Source of the DNA: Hephaestia mangrovi | GTDB taxonomy: Bacteria > Pseudomonadota > Alphaproteobacteria > Sphingomonadales > Sphingomonadaceae | DNA length: 64,000 nt | Assembly (NCBI RefSeq): GCF_019880555.1 | Contig: NZ_JAINVU010000003.1 | Coordinates: 124,001 to 188,000 of the forward strand | Reading direction: 5' to 3' | In this document: positions 55,021-63,495 of the stretch, piece after piece | Numbering within the stretch: the first letter of the stretch is position 1 | Layout of the letters: the number at the start of each line of letters is the position of its first letter | Notes under the pieces: generated by a model | Told to the model about the DNA's origin: nothing | The model's database searches: none | Seen by the model: only the letters and a program-made list of their open reading frames with translations | Made by a program: the position numbers and the translations under genes

Positions 55021-56916
55021 ATGCGCGTTCTGATCGCCGCCCTTCTCGCCGCTACCGCAACCCCCGCGCTGGCGGCATCGGTGCACGATTACGATGCTCT
55101 CGTCGTGTCGCCGGACGGCAAGACCATCGCGACGATCGAGGACGCCGGCAGCGGCCATGACACGATCGTCGAGCGCGCGGTTGCTGACGGCCATGTCGTG
55201 GCGACGCTCGACCCATGCGCCGCCTGCGATTATTCGGACCTCACCTTCGGCCCGGACGGGACGCTCGCTTTCCTCGCCCGGTCGGACACGTCGCTGACGT
55301 TGCAGACCGCGCGCGGCAACCGCGACCACACTGTCGCCACCATTGCCGGCATCGCGTCCACGCCGCGTTTCTCGCCCGATGGCAAGCGCATCGCCCTGCT
55401 CGTCACGCTCGGCGCGCAGAAGCAGGCCGGCGCCACGCAGCCCGGCGTGCGGCTGGTCGGCGAGATCGGCGAGCATAATGACGAGCGCCGGCTGGCGGTG
55501 TTCGACGTCGCCGGCACCGTCGCGGCCGACGCGGTCAAGCCGGTGTCTCCGGCCGGACGCTATATCTACGAATATGACTGGACGCCCGACGGCAAAGGCT
55601 TCGTCGTCACCTCGGCCGTGGGCAATGGCGACGACAATTGGTGGGTCGCGACGCTCGATGCAATCGACGCGACGACCGGCACCGTCCGCCAGATCGCCAA
55701 ACCAGCGACGCAGGTCAATTTCCCACGTGTATCGCCCGACGGCAAGACGGTCGCCTATATCGGCGGATTGATGAGCGATTTCGGCTCGGTCGGCGGCGAC
55801 GTCTACACCGTACCCTTCACCGGCGGCACGCCGACCGACATCACCTCGGGTTCCCGGATCACCAATACCTCGCTGCTGTGGCTGCCGACCGGCCTCACCA
55901 CGACGGCGCTGGCGGGCGATACGATGGAAGTAACGCGGATCGGCGCCGATCGCGCCCAGACCGCATTGTGGAAGCGCCAGGCCACGCTGTCGGCCGGCGA
56001 CGCGCGCGTTACGTTCAGCGCCGACGGCCGGACGATGGCCACCGTCGCGCAGGATTTCGAGCATGCGCCGGCGATCTTCGCCGGCCCCGCTAGTGCGCCC
56101 CGCCAGATCACGCATGACAATGACGACATCGTCCCCGCGGTGAAGGCCGAGAGCGTCAACTGGACCAACGACGGCCACCAGATCCAGGGCTGGCTGCTCT
56201 CGCCGCGCACGCCGTCCGATCCAGGCGCCAAAGTGCCGATGATCACCGTCGTCCACGGCGGCCCGGCCGCGGCGAGCACACCGCGCTTCGCCGACGAAGG
56301 TACCTATGTCGACCTGATCAACGCCGGCTACGATATCTTCCTGCCCAATCCGCGCGGCAGCTATGGCCAGGGCGAGGCGTTCGTCGAGGCCAACAAGCGC
56401 GATTTCGGCGGCGGCGACCTGCGCGACATCCTCGCCGGCATCACCGCGGTCGAGAAACAGGCGCCGGTCGACGAAAACCGCCTCGGCCTGATGGGCGGCA
56501 GCTATGGCGGCTTCATGGCGATGTTCGCCAATACCCAGACCAACCGCTTCAAGGCCCTGGTCGCCGCCGCCGGCCTGTCCAACTGGATCAGCTATTACGG
56601 CACCAACGGCATCGATCAGTGGATGCTGCCGTTCTTCGGCAAGACGATGTATGATGATCCCGATGCCTACAACAAGGTATCGGCGGTCAATTACGCCAAG
56701 CAGGCGCATACCCCGACCTTCATCTATGTCGGCGAGCGCGACATCGAGGTGCCGCCGACGCAATCGATCGAATGGTGGCATGCGCTCAAAGACATGCACG
56801 TGCCCGTCAGCCTCGTCATCTATCCCGGAGAGGGCCACGGCCTGCGCGACCCCGATCACCGCGCCGATGCCGAAAAGCGCACGATCGCCTGGTTCGACAA
56901 ATATTTGAAACCGTAA
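55021..56916 (+). CDS. S9 family (prolyl oligopeptidase-type) peptidase, exported
   Basis: The 631-residue peptidase has a signal peptide (MRVLIAALLAATATPALA). Residues about 25-370 form a WD40/PD40-like beta-propeller (ALVVSPDGKTIATIEDAG, FSPDGKRIALL, DWTPDGKGF). The C-terminal alpha/beta-hydrolase domain has nucleophile S494 in GGSYGGFMAMF, D574 in VGERDIEVPP and H606 in GEGHGLRDPD, a complete triad. It is probably a periplasmic dipeptidyl- or acylaminoacyl-peptidase. The start at 55021 lies right after a terminator and short leader. It converges with the epoxide hydrolase operon. Confidence 0.94.
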   Translation: MRVLIAALLAATATPALAASVHDYDALVVSPDGKTIATIEDAGSGHDTIVERAVADGHVVATLDPCAACDYSDLTFGPDGTLAFLARSDTSLTLQTARGNRDHTVATIAGIASTPRFSPDGKRIALLVTLGAQKQAGATQPGVRLVGEIGEHNDERRLAVFDVAGTVAADAVKPVSPAGRYIYEYDWTPDGKGFVVTSAVGNGDDNWWVATLDAIDATTGTVRQIAKPATQVNFPRVSPDGKTVAYIGGLMSDFGSVGGDVYTVPFTGGTPTDITSGSRITNTSLLWLPTGLTTTALAGDTMEVTRIGADRAQTALWKRQATLSAGDARVTFSADGRTMATVAQDFEHAPAIFAGPASAPRQITHDNDDIVPAVKAESVNWTNDGHQIQGWLLSPRTPSDPGAKVPMITVVHGGPAAASTPRFADEGTYVDLINAGYDIFLPNPRGSYGQGEAFVEANKRDFGGGDLRDILAGITAVEKQAPVDENRLGLMGGSYGGFMAMFANTQTNRFKALVAAAGLSNWISYYGTNGIDQWMLPFFGKTMYDDPDAYNKVSAVNYAKQAHTPTFIYVGERDIEVPPTQSIEWWHALKDMHVPVSLVIYPGEGHGLRDPDHRADAEKRTIAWFDKYLKP

Positions 56917-56997
56917 GCGCTCTCGACGGGCTGGCGCGCCTGGGGACCTGATTTAGGCGGCTCGATTCAGCGCGACTGAATCCCGCCAAAGTCTATC

Positions 56998-57891
56998 CTA
57001 GCCGCCATGCCCTGCCAGCCATGTGCGCATCGCCGCCGTCACCGCCTCGGGCGCTTCCCATGGCACGAAATGGCCGGCGTCGACTTTCTCCAGCGTGAGA
57101 TCGGGCACCAGCGCGTCGAGCCCGTCGAGCTGGCTCGGCAGCAGCGCCTGATCGCATATCCCCCAGATCACCAGCGTCGGCATCGTGATCGGCGGGAATG
57201 GCGCATCGAGGAACGCGGGGCGCGGCGCGTCCTCGCCGGTTTCGGGGACGACGATCGCGCTCGCGCGATACCAGTTGAGCATCGCGGTCATCGCGCCGGG
57301 CTGGCCCCATTGCTCGAGATAGATCGGTTTTTCCTCGCGCACCTTCTCGAAATCGGTGTGCTTCATGAAGCTGCCGTCGAAAAAGGCGGAAAGCCCGATC
57401 GTCTCGATATGCTTTTCGAGATCGGGATTGCGGAAGGCGCGGATATACTGGCTCGCCTCGCGCTGGGCGGGGTCGTCGAACATCGTCTTCTGGAAGATGA
57501 AGGGATGCGGCGCGTTGACGATGATCAGCCGCGCCACCCGATCGGGCCGGTTGAGCGCCGCCATCCACGCGATCGCGCCGCCCCAATCATGGCCGACCAG
57601 CGTGAAGCGTCCGATCCCGAAATGATCGGCCAGCGCCATGATGTCGGCAACCAGCTTGTCCGGGGTGTAATTCTCCACGCCCTCGGGCTTGGACGACCGC
57701 GCATAGCCGCGCTGATCGGGCGCAATGACGAAATGGTCATCGGCCAGTGCCGGGATCTGGTGCCGCCAGGTGCGATGCGATTCGGGAAAGCCGTGGAGCA
57801 GGATGATCGGCGGATTGGCCGGATCGCCCGCGGTGACGACGTCGAGTTCGACCCCGGTCGAAAGAGCCACGCGCTGCTGGTCGGATGCCAT
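56998..57891 (-). CDS. Alpha/beta hydrolase, epoxide-hydrolase-like
   Basis: The 297-residue alpha/beta hydrolase has the oxyanion motif HGFPESHRTWRHQ, DQRGYARSSKP, and the nucleophile elbow VGHDWGG with Asp as nucleophile, followed by a cap domain and the terminal HFVPWEAPE with the catalytic His. HGFPES together with HDWGG is typical of soluble epoxide hydrolases and related haloalkane dehalogenases; the RGYGRSS-like strand favours the epoxide branch. The start at 57891 has GGAGAGG 2 nt upstream, and 5' in-frame codons overlap the pirin gene. It is the last gene of the bolA-GST-pirin-hydrolase cluster. Confidence 0.88.
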   Translation of the reverse strand: MASDQQRVALSTGVELDVVTAGDPANPPIILLHGFPESHRTWRHQIPALADDHFVIAPDQRGYARSSKPEGVENYTPDKLVADIMALADHFGIGRFTLVGHDWGGAIAWMAALNRPDRVARLIIVNAPHPFIFQKTMFDDPAQREASQYIRAFRNPDLEKHIETIGLSAFFDGSFMKHTDFEKVREEKPIYLEQWGQPGAMTAMLNWYRASAIVVPETGEDAPRPAFLDAPFPPITMPTLVIWGICDQALLPSQLDGLDALVPDLTLEKVDAGHFVPWEAPEAVTAAMRTWLAGHGG

Positions 57892-57908
57892 CGCCTCTCC
57901 CCTTGATA

Positions 57909-58811
57909 TCAGGGATAGCTTACCGTTTTCGGCACCTCGGGCAATGGAATCCATTCCTTGTCGTCGCCGGGCACTTTCGCGAACTCGCCAGCCATCCACG
58001 CCCGCTTCGCCTCGTTGATCCGCTCGCGGCGCGACGAGACGAAATTCCACCACACGTGGCGCGGAGTCGTGAACGCCTCACCGCCGCACAGCATTACCCG
58101 CGCGCTGGATTGCGACCGTAGCGTCGCGACAACCCCCGGCCGCAGCACGTAGAGCACCATCGGCTCGAGCGGCAGGCCGTCGAGGCTCGCTTCGCCCTCG
58201 GCGACATAGAGCGCGCGCTCATCGGCTTGCGCATCGATCGGGATCGCGCCGCCGGCGGCGAGCGCGATATCGGCGTAGATCGTGCCGGCATAGGTCGTCG
58301 TCGGCGCCGCGCGGCCCCACAGCGAGCCCATCACGACGCGCGCCTTGACGCAGCTATCCTCGATTACCGGCAAGTCGGCGCGGGCGACATGCTCGAATGC
58401 CGGCGCCATTTCCTCGGCATCGTCGGGCAGCGCGATCCACGTCTGGATGCCGGAGAGCTCCGGCCCGTGCGCCCTTTCGGCCGAGGGCGAGCGCTCCGAA
58501 TGGACGATGCCCGATCCGGCGGTCATCAGGTTAACGGCGCCGGGTTCGATCGTCGCGAAGGTGCCCAGGCTGTCGCGATGATCGATCGCGCCGGCGAACA
58601 GATAGGTCACGGTGGCGAGATTGATGTGCGGATGCGGCCTGACGTCGATCCCCTCGCCCACCGAAAGGTGCGCCGGCCCCATCTGATCGAAGAACAGGAA
58701 CGGACCGACCATCGTCCGCGCCTTGTTCGGCAGCGTGCGGTGCACCTTGAATCCGCCGAGATCGTGGCTGACAGGCTGAATCGTCTGCAGGACGAGATCG
58801 TCGTTGGTCAT
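57909..58811 (-). CDS. Pirin family protein
   Basis: The 300-residue bicupin of the pirin family has an N-terminal cupin with GPFLFFDQMGPAH and the metal-binding His of RPHPHINLATVTYLF, then EPGAVNLMTAGSGIVHSE. The C-terminal pirin domain ends near the WWNFVSSRRERI motif. Pirins are iron-binding oxidoreductase-like proteins, some of which act as quercetinases or regulators. Its start overlaps the GST stop by 4 nt (ATGA). It is part of a stress-type operon. Confidence 0.93.
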   Translation of the reverse strand: MTNDDLVLQTIQPVSHDLGGFKVHRTLPNKARTMVGPFLFFDQMGPAHLSVGEGIDVRPHPHINLATVTYLFAGAIDHRDSLGTFATIEPGAVNLMTAGSGIVHSERSPSAERAHGPELSGIQTWIALPDDAEEMAPAFEHVARADLPVIEDSCVKARVVMGSLWGRAAPTTTYAGTIYADIALAAGGAIPIDAQADERALYVAEGEASLDGLPLEPMVLYVLRPGVVATLRSQSSARVMLCGGEAFTTPRHVWWNFVSSRRERINEAKRAWMAGEFAKVPGDDKEWIPLPEVPKTVSYP

Positions 58812-59515
58812 GCGAAATCGAGCTCCGGATAGTGGCGGAAGATGCCGTCCTCATTGAAGGCGATGCGGCGATCGCTGGCAAGATAGGCGACAATGCCCGG
58901 CAACGCGGCGACGTGATCGTGCAGCGCGATGAGGCCGGGATAATCATCCTCGATCGCCTCCATCCGCTTCGGAAACATGTAGCGCAGCCCGGCGACGAGC
59001 TGGAACAGGCTGGTATCGATCGGCGACCATCTGTCGCCGGCAATCCAGTCGCCCCGGTTGGCCTGTGTCGCCTTCTCGAAATAATCGAGGAATTTGGGCA
59101 TCCGCTCCGCGCGGAACTGTTCGGCATTGGCCGCCGCCGCGTCCTTCTGCTCGTCGTAATATTTGCCGCCGGCGATCGGGTGGTGGACGTTGTGGACCTC
59201 GGCGACCATGTCGGTAACGGTGAGCTGGAGCTGGATCGTCCAGAACAAGGTCGCCTCGTCCGTGGGCGCCAGATCGTGCGCGTCGGCCAGCCAGGTCAGG
59301 ATGTGCGCCACCTGCGCGATCGTCATCGTGCCGGTATCGAGATAGGGCGGCGCGAACGGCGCGTAAGGCCCGCGCGTGTCCATGTCGGCGATCAGCGCGT
59401 CGACGCCCCGCGTCCGCGCGCAATCCTCATAGTCGATCCCCGCGGCTTCGAGCGGCAGCCGGACGAATTCGCCCCGCCCCTGGATCGAGGGCCAATACCA
59501 AAGCTGATACGCCAT
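58808..59515 (-). CDS. Glutathione S-transferase family protein
   Basis: The 235-residue cytosolic protein has an N-terminal thioredoxin-like GST domain: LWYWPSIQGRGEFVRLPLEAAGI with the Tyr/Trp-rich glutathione site, TRGPYAPFAPPYLD including the cis-Pro before strand 3. The helical C-terminal domain has QLTVTDMVAEVHNVHHPI and the N-capping WSPIDTSLFQLV motif. It resembles the sigma/mu-type rather than beta GSTs. It probably detoxifies electrophiles. bolA ends immediately before it (TGA then ATG), and it overlaps the pirin gene by 4 nt. Confidence 0.92.
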   Translation of the reverse strand: MAYQLWYWPSIQGRGEFVRLPLEAAGIDYEDCARTRGVDALIADMDTRGPYAPFAPPYLDTGTMTIAQVAHILTWLADAHDLAPTDEATLFWTIQLQLTVTDMVAEVHNVHHPIAGGKYYDEQKDAAAANAEQFRAERMPKFLDYFEKATQANRGDWIAGDRWSPIDTSLFQLVAGLRYMFPKRMEAIEDDYPGLIALHDHVAALPGIVAYLASDRRIAFNEDGIFRHYPELDFA

Positions 59516-59803
59516 TCACGCGTCTCCCGGTGCGTGCGCCCGGATCGCGAGCGCGTGGATTCGCGTCTCCAACAGGTCGGCCAGCGCCCGGTTCACCAAG
59601 CGTTGCCGGGCAACGCGCGACAATCCGGCGAAGCGGGGCGATTCGACGATCACCGTGAAATGGGTTTCGCCGGTGCCGTCGTCGCCCATGTGGCCGGCAT
59701 GGTGATGGCTGTCGTTGGTTACTTCGAGCCGGGTCGGCGCGAGGTCGCGGGTCAGGCGGGCGGTGATCTGGTCGACGATCGGGGCGGTGGAAGCGTTGGT
59801 CAT
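59516..59803 (-). CDS. bolA: BolA family protein
   Basis: The 95-residue BolA-type protein has the KH-like fold: LAPTRLEVTNDSHHHAGHMG followed by THFTVIVESPRFAG and the C-terminal RIHALAIRAHAPG. The conserved His residues are likely ligands for a [2Fe-2S] cluster shared with a monothiol glutaredoxin. The start is the ATG at 59803, 26 codons inside a longer frame. It is divergent from the J-domain gene, as in many alphaproteobacteria, and leads the GST-pirin-hydrolase operon. Confidence 0.94.
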   Translation of the reverse strand: MTNASTAPIVDQITARLTRDLAPTRLEVTNDSHHHAGHMGDDGTGETHFTVIVESPRFAGLSRVARQRLVNRALADLLETRIHALAIRAHAPGDA

Positions 59804-59852
59804 GGCGCCTATATAGGCAGCTTTGCCTGAATTTTGGAGCAAGTCCCCGCCC

Positions 59853-60452
59853 GTGCGTTCCCCGCGTAAAGACCGTCCCAATGCCCGTTTCCATGGCCGC
59901 GTCGCCGACAGCGAGCGGCGCTGCGAACACCCAGGCTGCGCCGAGCCGGGCGAGTTCCGCGCGCCGCCGCTCGAAGGGGCATCGGGCGGCGATCGGCCGG
60001 GGCGCTATCGCTGGTTCTGCCTCGATCACGTCCGCGCATTCAACGCCGGCTATAATTTCTTCGACGGGATGACTGCCGACGAGATCCACCACGCCCAGCG
60101 CCCGTTCGCCGGCTGGGAACGCGAGACCCGCGCCTTTGCGCATGCGGGCGGCGACACGCCGCCGCGCTGGGCTGATTTCGCCGACCCGCTCGATGCGATC
60201 GGCGCGCGGTTCAAGGACAAGGCCGAAGCCGCGCGGCGCGCCGGCCCGCCACTAACCGACGGCGACCGCCGCGCGCTCAAGGTGCTGGGGCTGGCGTCGG
60301 ATGCCGACAAGGCGGCGCTGCGCAAGCGCTACGCCGAGCTGCTGCAACGCTATCACCCCGATCGCAACGGCGGCGATCGCAGCCACGAGCGCGTGCTGCA
60401 AGCGGTGATCGAGGCGTATCAGCGGCTACGAAAAGCGCCGGCCTTCGTCTAA
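59853..60452 (+). CDS. J-domain (DnaJ-like) molecular chaperone protein
   Basis: The 199-residue protein has a short N-terminal zinc-like segment (ERRCEHPGCAEPGEFRAP and WFCLDHVRAFNAGYNFFDGM) and a C-terminal J-domain from about residue 140: LKVLGL, AALRKRYAELLQRYHPDRNGGD with the HPD motif, and VIEAYQRLRK. This arrangement is that of the alphaproteobacterial DnaJ-related protein found beside bolA and cobS. It is expected to stimulate DnaK. The GTG at 59853 matches the usual N-terminus RSPRKDRPNARFHGRV; a TTG at 59823 is an alternative. Confidence 0.9.
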   Translation: MRSPRKDRPNARFHGRVADSERRCEHPGCAEPGEFRAPPLEGASGGDRPGRYRWFCLDHVRAFNAGYNFFDGMTADEIHHAQRPFAGWERETRAFAHAGGDTPPRWADFADPLDAIGARFKDKAEAARRAGPPLTDGDRRALKVLGLASDADKAALRKRYAELLQRYHPDRNGGDRSHERVLQAVIEAYQRLRKAPAFV

Positions 60453-60456
60453 CCAT

Positions 60457-60543
60457 CATGCCGGACGTGTTCCGGCATCCAACGGGCAACAAGTGGTAAC
60501 GCTTGTGGACGGTTGGCCCCCGGAACACGTCCGGGGTGGCGAC
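60457..60543. repeat. REP-like palindromic element
   Basis: Outer arms TCATGCCGGACGTGTTCCGG and CCCCCGGAACACGTCCGGGG, with a middle that includes CGCTTGTGG. It is the intergenic relative of the element embedded in glyS (6761-6845), and it lies between the convergent J-domain and hpnH genes. Confidence 0.85.
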
Positions 60544-60551
60544 CTTTCCTC

Positions 60552-61697
60552 TTACGCCGCGCGCTGCACGCGCTTGAAGCCTTCGGGATCCTCGCGCTTG
60601 ATCCGTTCGAGTTCGCGCTCGACATGGCTCGAGAACACGTCCTCGGCCGGGCGCGCGTGGGAAAGGTCGATATCGGGCGCCATGGGCCCCTCGGTGCGCA
60701 CGCCCTGCTTGCCCACCTTCATCATCTTGAGCGGATGACGGATCGCATCGGTCGCCGCAGTGCCCTCGAACCCGCAATGCACCATGCAGTTCGAGCATTT
60801 CTTGTATTTGCCGACGCCATATTGGTCCCAGTCGGTCCCTTCCATCAACTCGGCAAAGGTCTGCACATAGCCTTCGCCCAGCAGGTAGCAGGGCTTCTGC
60901 CAGCCGAACACGGTCCTGAGCGGCATCGACCACGGCGTGCATTCGTAGCTCTGGTTGCCGGCGAGGAAATCGAGGAACAGCGGCGAGTTGGTGAAATCCC
61001 ACGCCTTGCCGCCGTCGCCGCGGCGGAACACGTCGCGGAAGAAGTTCTTGGTCCGCTCGCGCGTCAGGAAATGCTCCTGGTCGGCGGCGCGCTCGTACGA
61101 ATAGCCGGGCGAGATAGTGATCTCGACGCCCAGCCGCTTCATCTCGTCGAAGAACGACGCCAGCCGTGCGGGATCGGCACCGTCGAACACCGTGCAATTG
61201 ACCTGGACGCGGAACCCCTTGGCCTTGGCCAGCTCGATCGCCTCGATCGCGACCTTATAGGTGCCGCCCTGATCGACCGCATGATCGTGCATCGCCTCGT
61301 CGCCGTCGAGATGGATCGACCAGGTGAAGAAGGGCGACGGCGCGTAATCGTCGATCTTCTTCTTCAAAAGCAACGCGTTGGTGCAGAGGATGACGAACTT
61401 CTTCTTGGCGATATAGCCCTTGACGATCTCGGGCATCTCGCGATGCAGCAGCGGCTCGCCACCGGCGATCGAGACGGCCGGCGCGCCGCATTCGTCGATC
61501 GCGTCCATGCACTGCTGAAACGACAGCCGCTGATTGAGGATCGGATCGGGATAGTCGATCTTGCCGCACCCAGGGCACGCGAGGTTGCAGCGCAGCAGCG
61601 GCTCGAGCATCAGCACCAGCGGATACTTCCCGCCTTTCAGATGCTGCTTGACGGTGTAAGCGCCGATGCGGGCGGTGACGGCTAGCGGAAGGCCCAT
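60552..61697 (-). CDS. hpnH: Adenosyl-hopene transferase HpnH (radical SAM)
   Basis: The 381-residue radical SAM enzyme joins the adenosyl group of SAM to diploptene, the first step in extending hopanoid side chains. The CxxxCxxC motif is C37, C41 and C44 in RCNLACPGCGKIDYPDP. Family stretches include SIAGGEPLLHREMPEIVKG, SIHLDGDEAMHD, ISPGYSYERA and the C-terminal CSNCMVHCGFEG. The length is normal. It follows ispH with a 4-nt gap, so the two are co-transcribed. IspH supplies the isoprenoid precursors of the hopanoid backbone. Confidence 0.96.
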   Translation of the reverse strand: MGLPLAVTARIGAYTVKQHLKGGKYPLVLMLEPLLRCNLACPGCGKIDYPDPILNQRLSFQQCMDAIDECGAPAVSIAGGEPLLHREMPEIVKGYIAKKKFVILCTNALLLKKKIDDYAPSPFFTWSIHLDGDEAMHDHAVDQGGTYKVAIEAIELAKAKGFRVQVNCTVFDGADPARLASFFDEMKRLGVEITISPGYSYERAADQEHFLTRERTKNFFRDVFRRGDGGKAWDFTNSPLFLDFLAGNQSYECTPWSMPLRTVFGWQKPCYLLGEGYVQTFAELMEGTDWDQYGVGKYKKCSNCMVHCGFEGTAATDAIRHPLKMMKVGKQGVRTEGPMAPDIDLSHARPAEDVFSSHVERELERIKREDPEGFKRVQRAA

Positions 61698-61701
61698 AAA
61701 C

Positions 61702-62703
61702 TCAAGTCCTTTGCGCGCGCGGCGGGCGCGGTTCGCGATGCCGCAATTCGGGCGGCAAGCTGAAATGCAATTTCTCTTCTACCCCGTCGAGCTGGCTGAC
61801 TTCAACCGGGCGCAGCCGGCCCAGCGCCGCGATCACGCTGTCGACCAAACTGTCCGGCGCCGATGCGCCAGCGGTGAGGCCGACGGTATGCACGCCATCG
61901 AGCCAGGCCGGATCGACACCCTCGCCATCGTCGACGAGATAGCTCGGCACGCCCATCTCGACGCCGATCTCGCGCAGGCGATTGGAGTTCGAGCTGGTGG
62001 TCGACCCGACGACGATGAGGAGATCACAGACCCGGGCGAGGTCGCGCACCGCCGTCTGTCGGTTCTGCGTCGCATAGCAGATTTCGGAGACGTCCGGCCC
62101 TTCGACATCGCTGAAACGCGCCTTCAGCGCCGCGATGATGCCGCGCGTATCGTCGACGCTGAGCGTCGTCTGGGTGACGTAAGCGATCGGCGTATCGTCG
62201 GCGATCGGCAGCGCAGCGACCTGTTCGGCCGATTCGACGAGATGGATCGGCGCATTGACCTGCCCCATCGTGCCGTCAACCTCGGCATGGCCCTGATGGC
62301 CGATCAATACCAACGTCCGGCCCGCCTTGGCATAGCGCCGGCCCTGGACATGAACCTTGGTGACCAGCGGGCAGGTAGCATCGATCACCGGCAGCCGGCG
62401 GCCCCGCGCCTCGTCCTCGATCGCGCGCGAGACGCCATGCGCGCTGAAAATGGTCAGCGCGCCTTCGGGAATGTCGGAAAGCTCATCGACGAAGATCGCG
62501 CCCTTCTCGCGCAGGCGCTCGACGACATGGCGATTGTGGACGATCTCGTGGCGGACATAGACCGGCGACCCGTATCGATCGAGCGCCTGCTCGACGATAT
62601 CGATCGCGCGCACCACCCCGGCGCAGAATCCGCGGGGATTGGCCAGGACCACGCGCAACGCCGACACGGCAGGATCGTCGCTCACGGTCGTCTGCTGCAG
62701 CAT
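61702..62703 (-). CDS. ispH: 4-hydroxy-3-methylbut-2-enyl diphosphate reductase
   Basis: The 333-residue iron-sulfur enzyme makes IPP and DMAPP in the last step of the methylerythritol-phosphate pathway. The three cluster cysteines are C27 ([13 protein letters not shown]), the Cys of [12 protein letters not shown] and the Cys of [13 protein letters not shown]. Further signatures are [27 protein letters not shown] and [11 protein letters not shown]. The start at 62703 has GGAGGAG eight nt upstream, while the in-frame ATG at 62736 adds a non-conserved tail. It is the first gene of the ispH-hpnH operon and is divergent from the hpnM-like gene. Confidence 0.96.
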   Translation of the reverse strand: MLQQTTVSDDPAVSALRVVLANPRGFCAGVVRAIDIVEQALDRYGSPVYVRHEIVHNRHVVERLREKGAIFVDELSDIPEGALTIFSAHGVSRAIEDEARGRRLPVIDATCPLVTKVHVQGRRYAKAGRTLVLIGHQGHAEVDGTMGQVNAPIHLVESAEQVAALPIADDTPIAYVTQTTLSVDDTRGIIAALKARFSDVEGPDVSEICYATQNRQTAVRDLARVCDLLIVVGSTTSSNSNRLREIGVEMGVPSYLVDDGEGVDPAWLDGVHTVGLTAGASAPDSLVDSVIAALGRLRPVEVSQLDGVEEKLHFSLPPELRHREPRPPRAQRT

Positions 62704-62895
62704 GCATGCTCCTCCGGATGGATCGCCTGCCCCCAAGGCGCCGTTCAGCTTGATTTAGGTAATGAAGATCGAAGGAGAAAGCCCCGATTGCGTTATCGGG
62801 CAAATTTTGCTGCAAGCGGTGTGCAGACGCGCCGCGGATTTACCTCGCCTTGTCCGGCCGTTATGGCCGCACCTGGCAAGCTCACGGAGTCGATC

Positions 62896-63495
62896 ATGCG
62901 TGTAATTCCCGTTGCCATTGCCGCCGCGCTGACGGTGTCGAGCGCGTCCTTCGCCCAGATCGCCGACCCCGCCGCTGCCACCGTCCAGAGCCTCGACGAC
63001 GCGCTGATAGCAACGATGAAAGCCGGTGCCGCCGCCGGGATGAAGGGCCGCGAGGCCAGGATCGGGCCGGCGATCGACCGCGCGTTCGATCTGCCCTTGA
63101 TGACGCGCCTGGCGGTCGGGCCGAGCTGGAACACGATTGCCGCCGCCGATCAGCAAGCGCTCGTCGCCGCGTTCCGGCGGATGACGGTGGCGCAATATGC
63201 CGACAATTTCGATGATTTCTCCGGCCAGTCCTTCGCCATCGCGCCCAATGTCGAGACGCGCGGCGGCGACAAGCTGGTGCGCACCACGCTCAAGGATCCG
63301 AAGGGCAGCGACGTCGCGATCGCCTATCGCCTGCGCGCAAGCGGCGGCACGTGGAAGATCATTGACGTGTTCTACAAGAATTCGATCAGCCAGATCGCCA
63401 CGCGCCGATCGGACTTCGCCTCGGTGCTGCAAAAGGGCGGGGCCAAGGCGTTGATCGCGCACCTCAACGCGCTTGCGGCAAAGGCCGGCGGTTGA
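62896..63495 (+). CDS. hpnM: MlaC/HpnM-like phospholipid-binding periplasmic protein
   Basis: The 199-residue exported protein has a signal peptide (MRVIPVAIAAALTVSSASFA). The MlaC/Ttg2D domain has IGPAIDRAFDLPLMTRLAVG, RMTVAQYADNFDDFSGQSF and GTWKIIDVFYKNSISQIATRRSDF. In hopanoid-producing bacteria this family is named HpnM and is thought to carry lipids through the periplasm. It is placed opposite the hopanoid genes and directly overlapping the MlaA-like gene (TTGA), matching a lipid-transport module. Confidence 0.88.
   Translation: MRVIPVAIAAALTVSSASFAQIADPAAATVQSLDDALIATMKAGAAAGMKGREARIGPAIDRAFDLPLMTRLAVGPSWNTIAAADQQALVAAFRRMTVAQYADNFDDFSGQSFAIAPNVETRGGDKLVRTTLKDPKGSDVAIAYRLRASGGTWKIIDVFYKNSISQIATRRSDFASVLQKGGAKALIAHLNALAAKAGG

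Noticed and set aside
56964-56982. GATTCAG/CTGAATC hairpin between convergent S9 peptidase and hydrolase genes
   Set aside because: Seven-bp stem without a T-tract on either strand; it may help termination, but the evidence is too thin to annotate.
62783-62800. Small CCCGAT/ATCGGG hairpin upstream of hpnM
   Set aside because: A 6-bp stem with a short AT tail is too weak to call a terminator or riboswitch, and no gene on that strand ends before it.
62762-62905. 47-codon frame starting in the ispH-hpnM gap and ending inside the hpnM start region
   Set aside because: Codon use is unlike the neighbours, and the ATG lacks a ribosome-binding site of its own; it could at most be a leader peptide.
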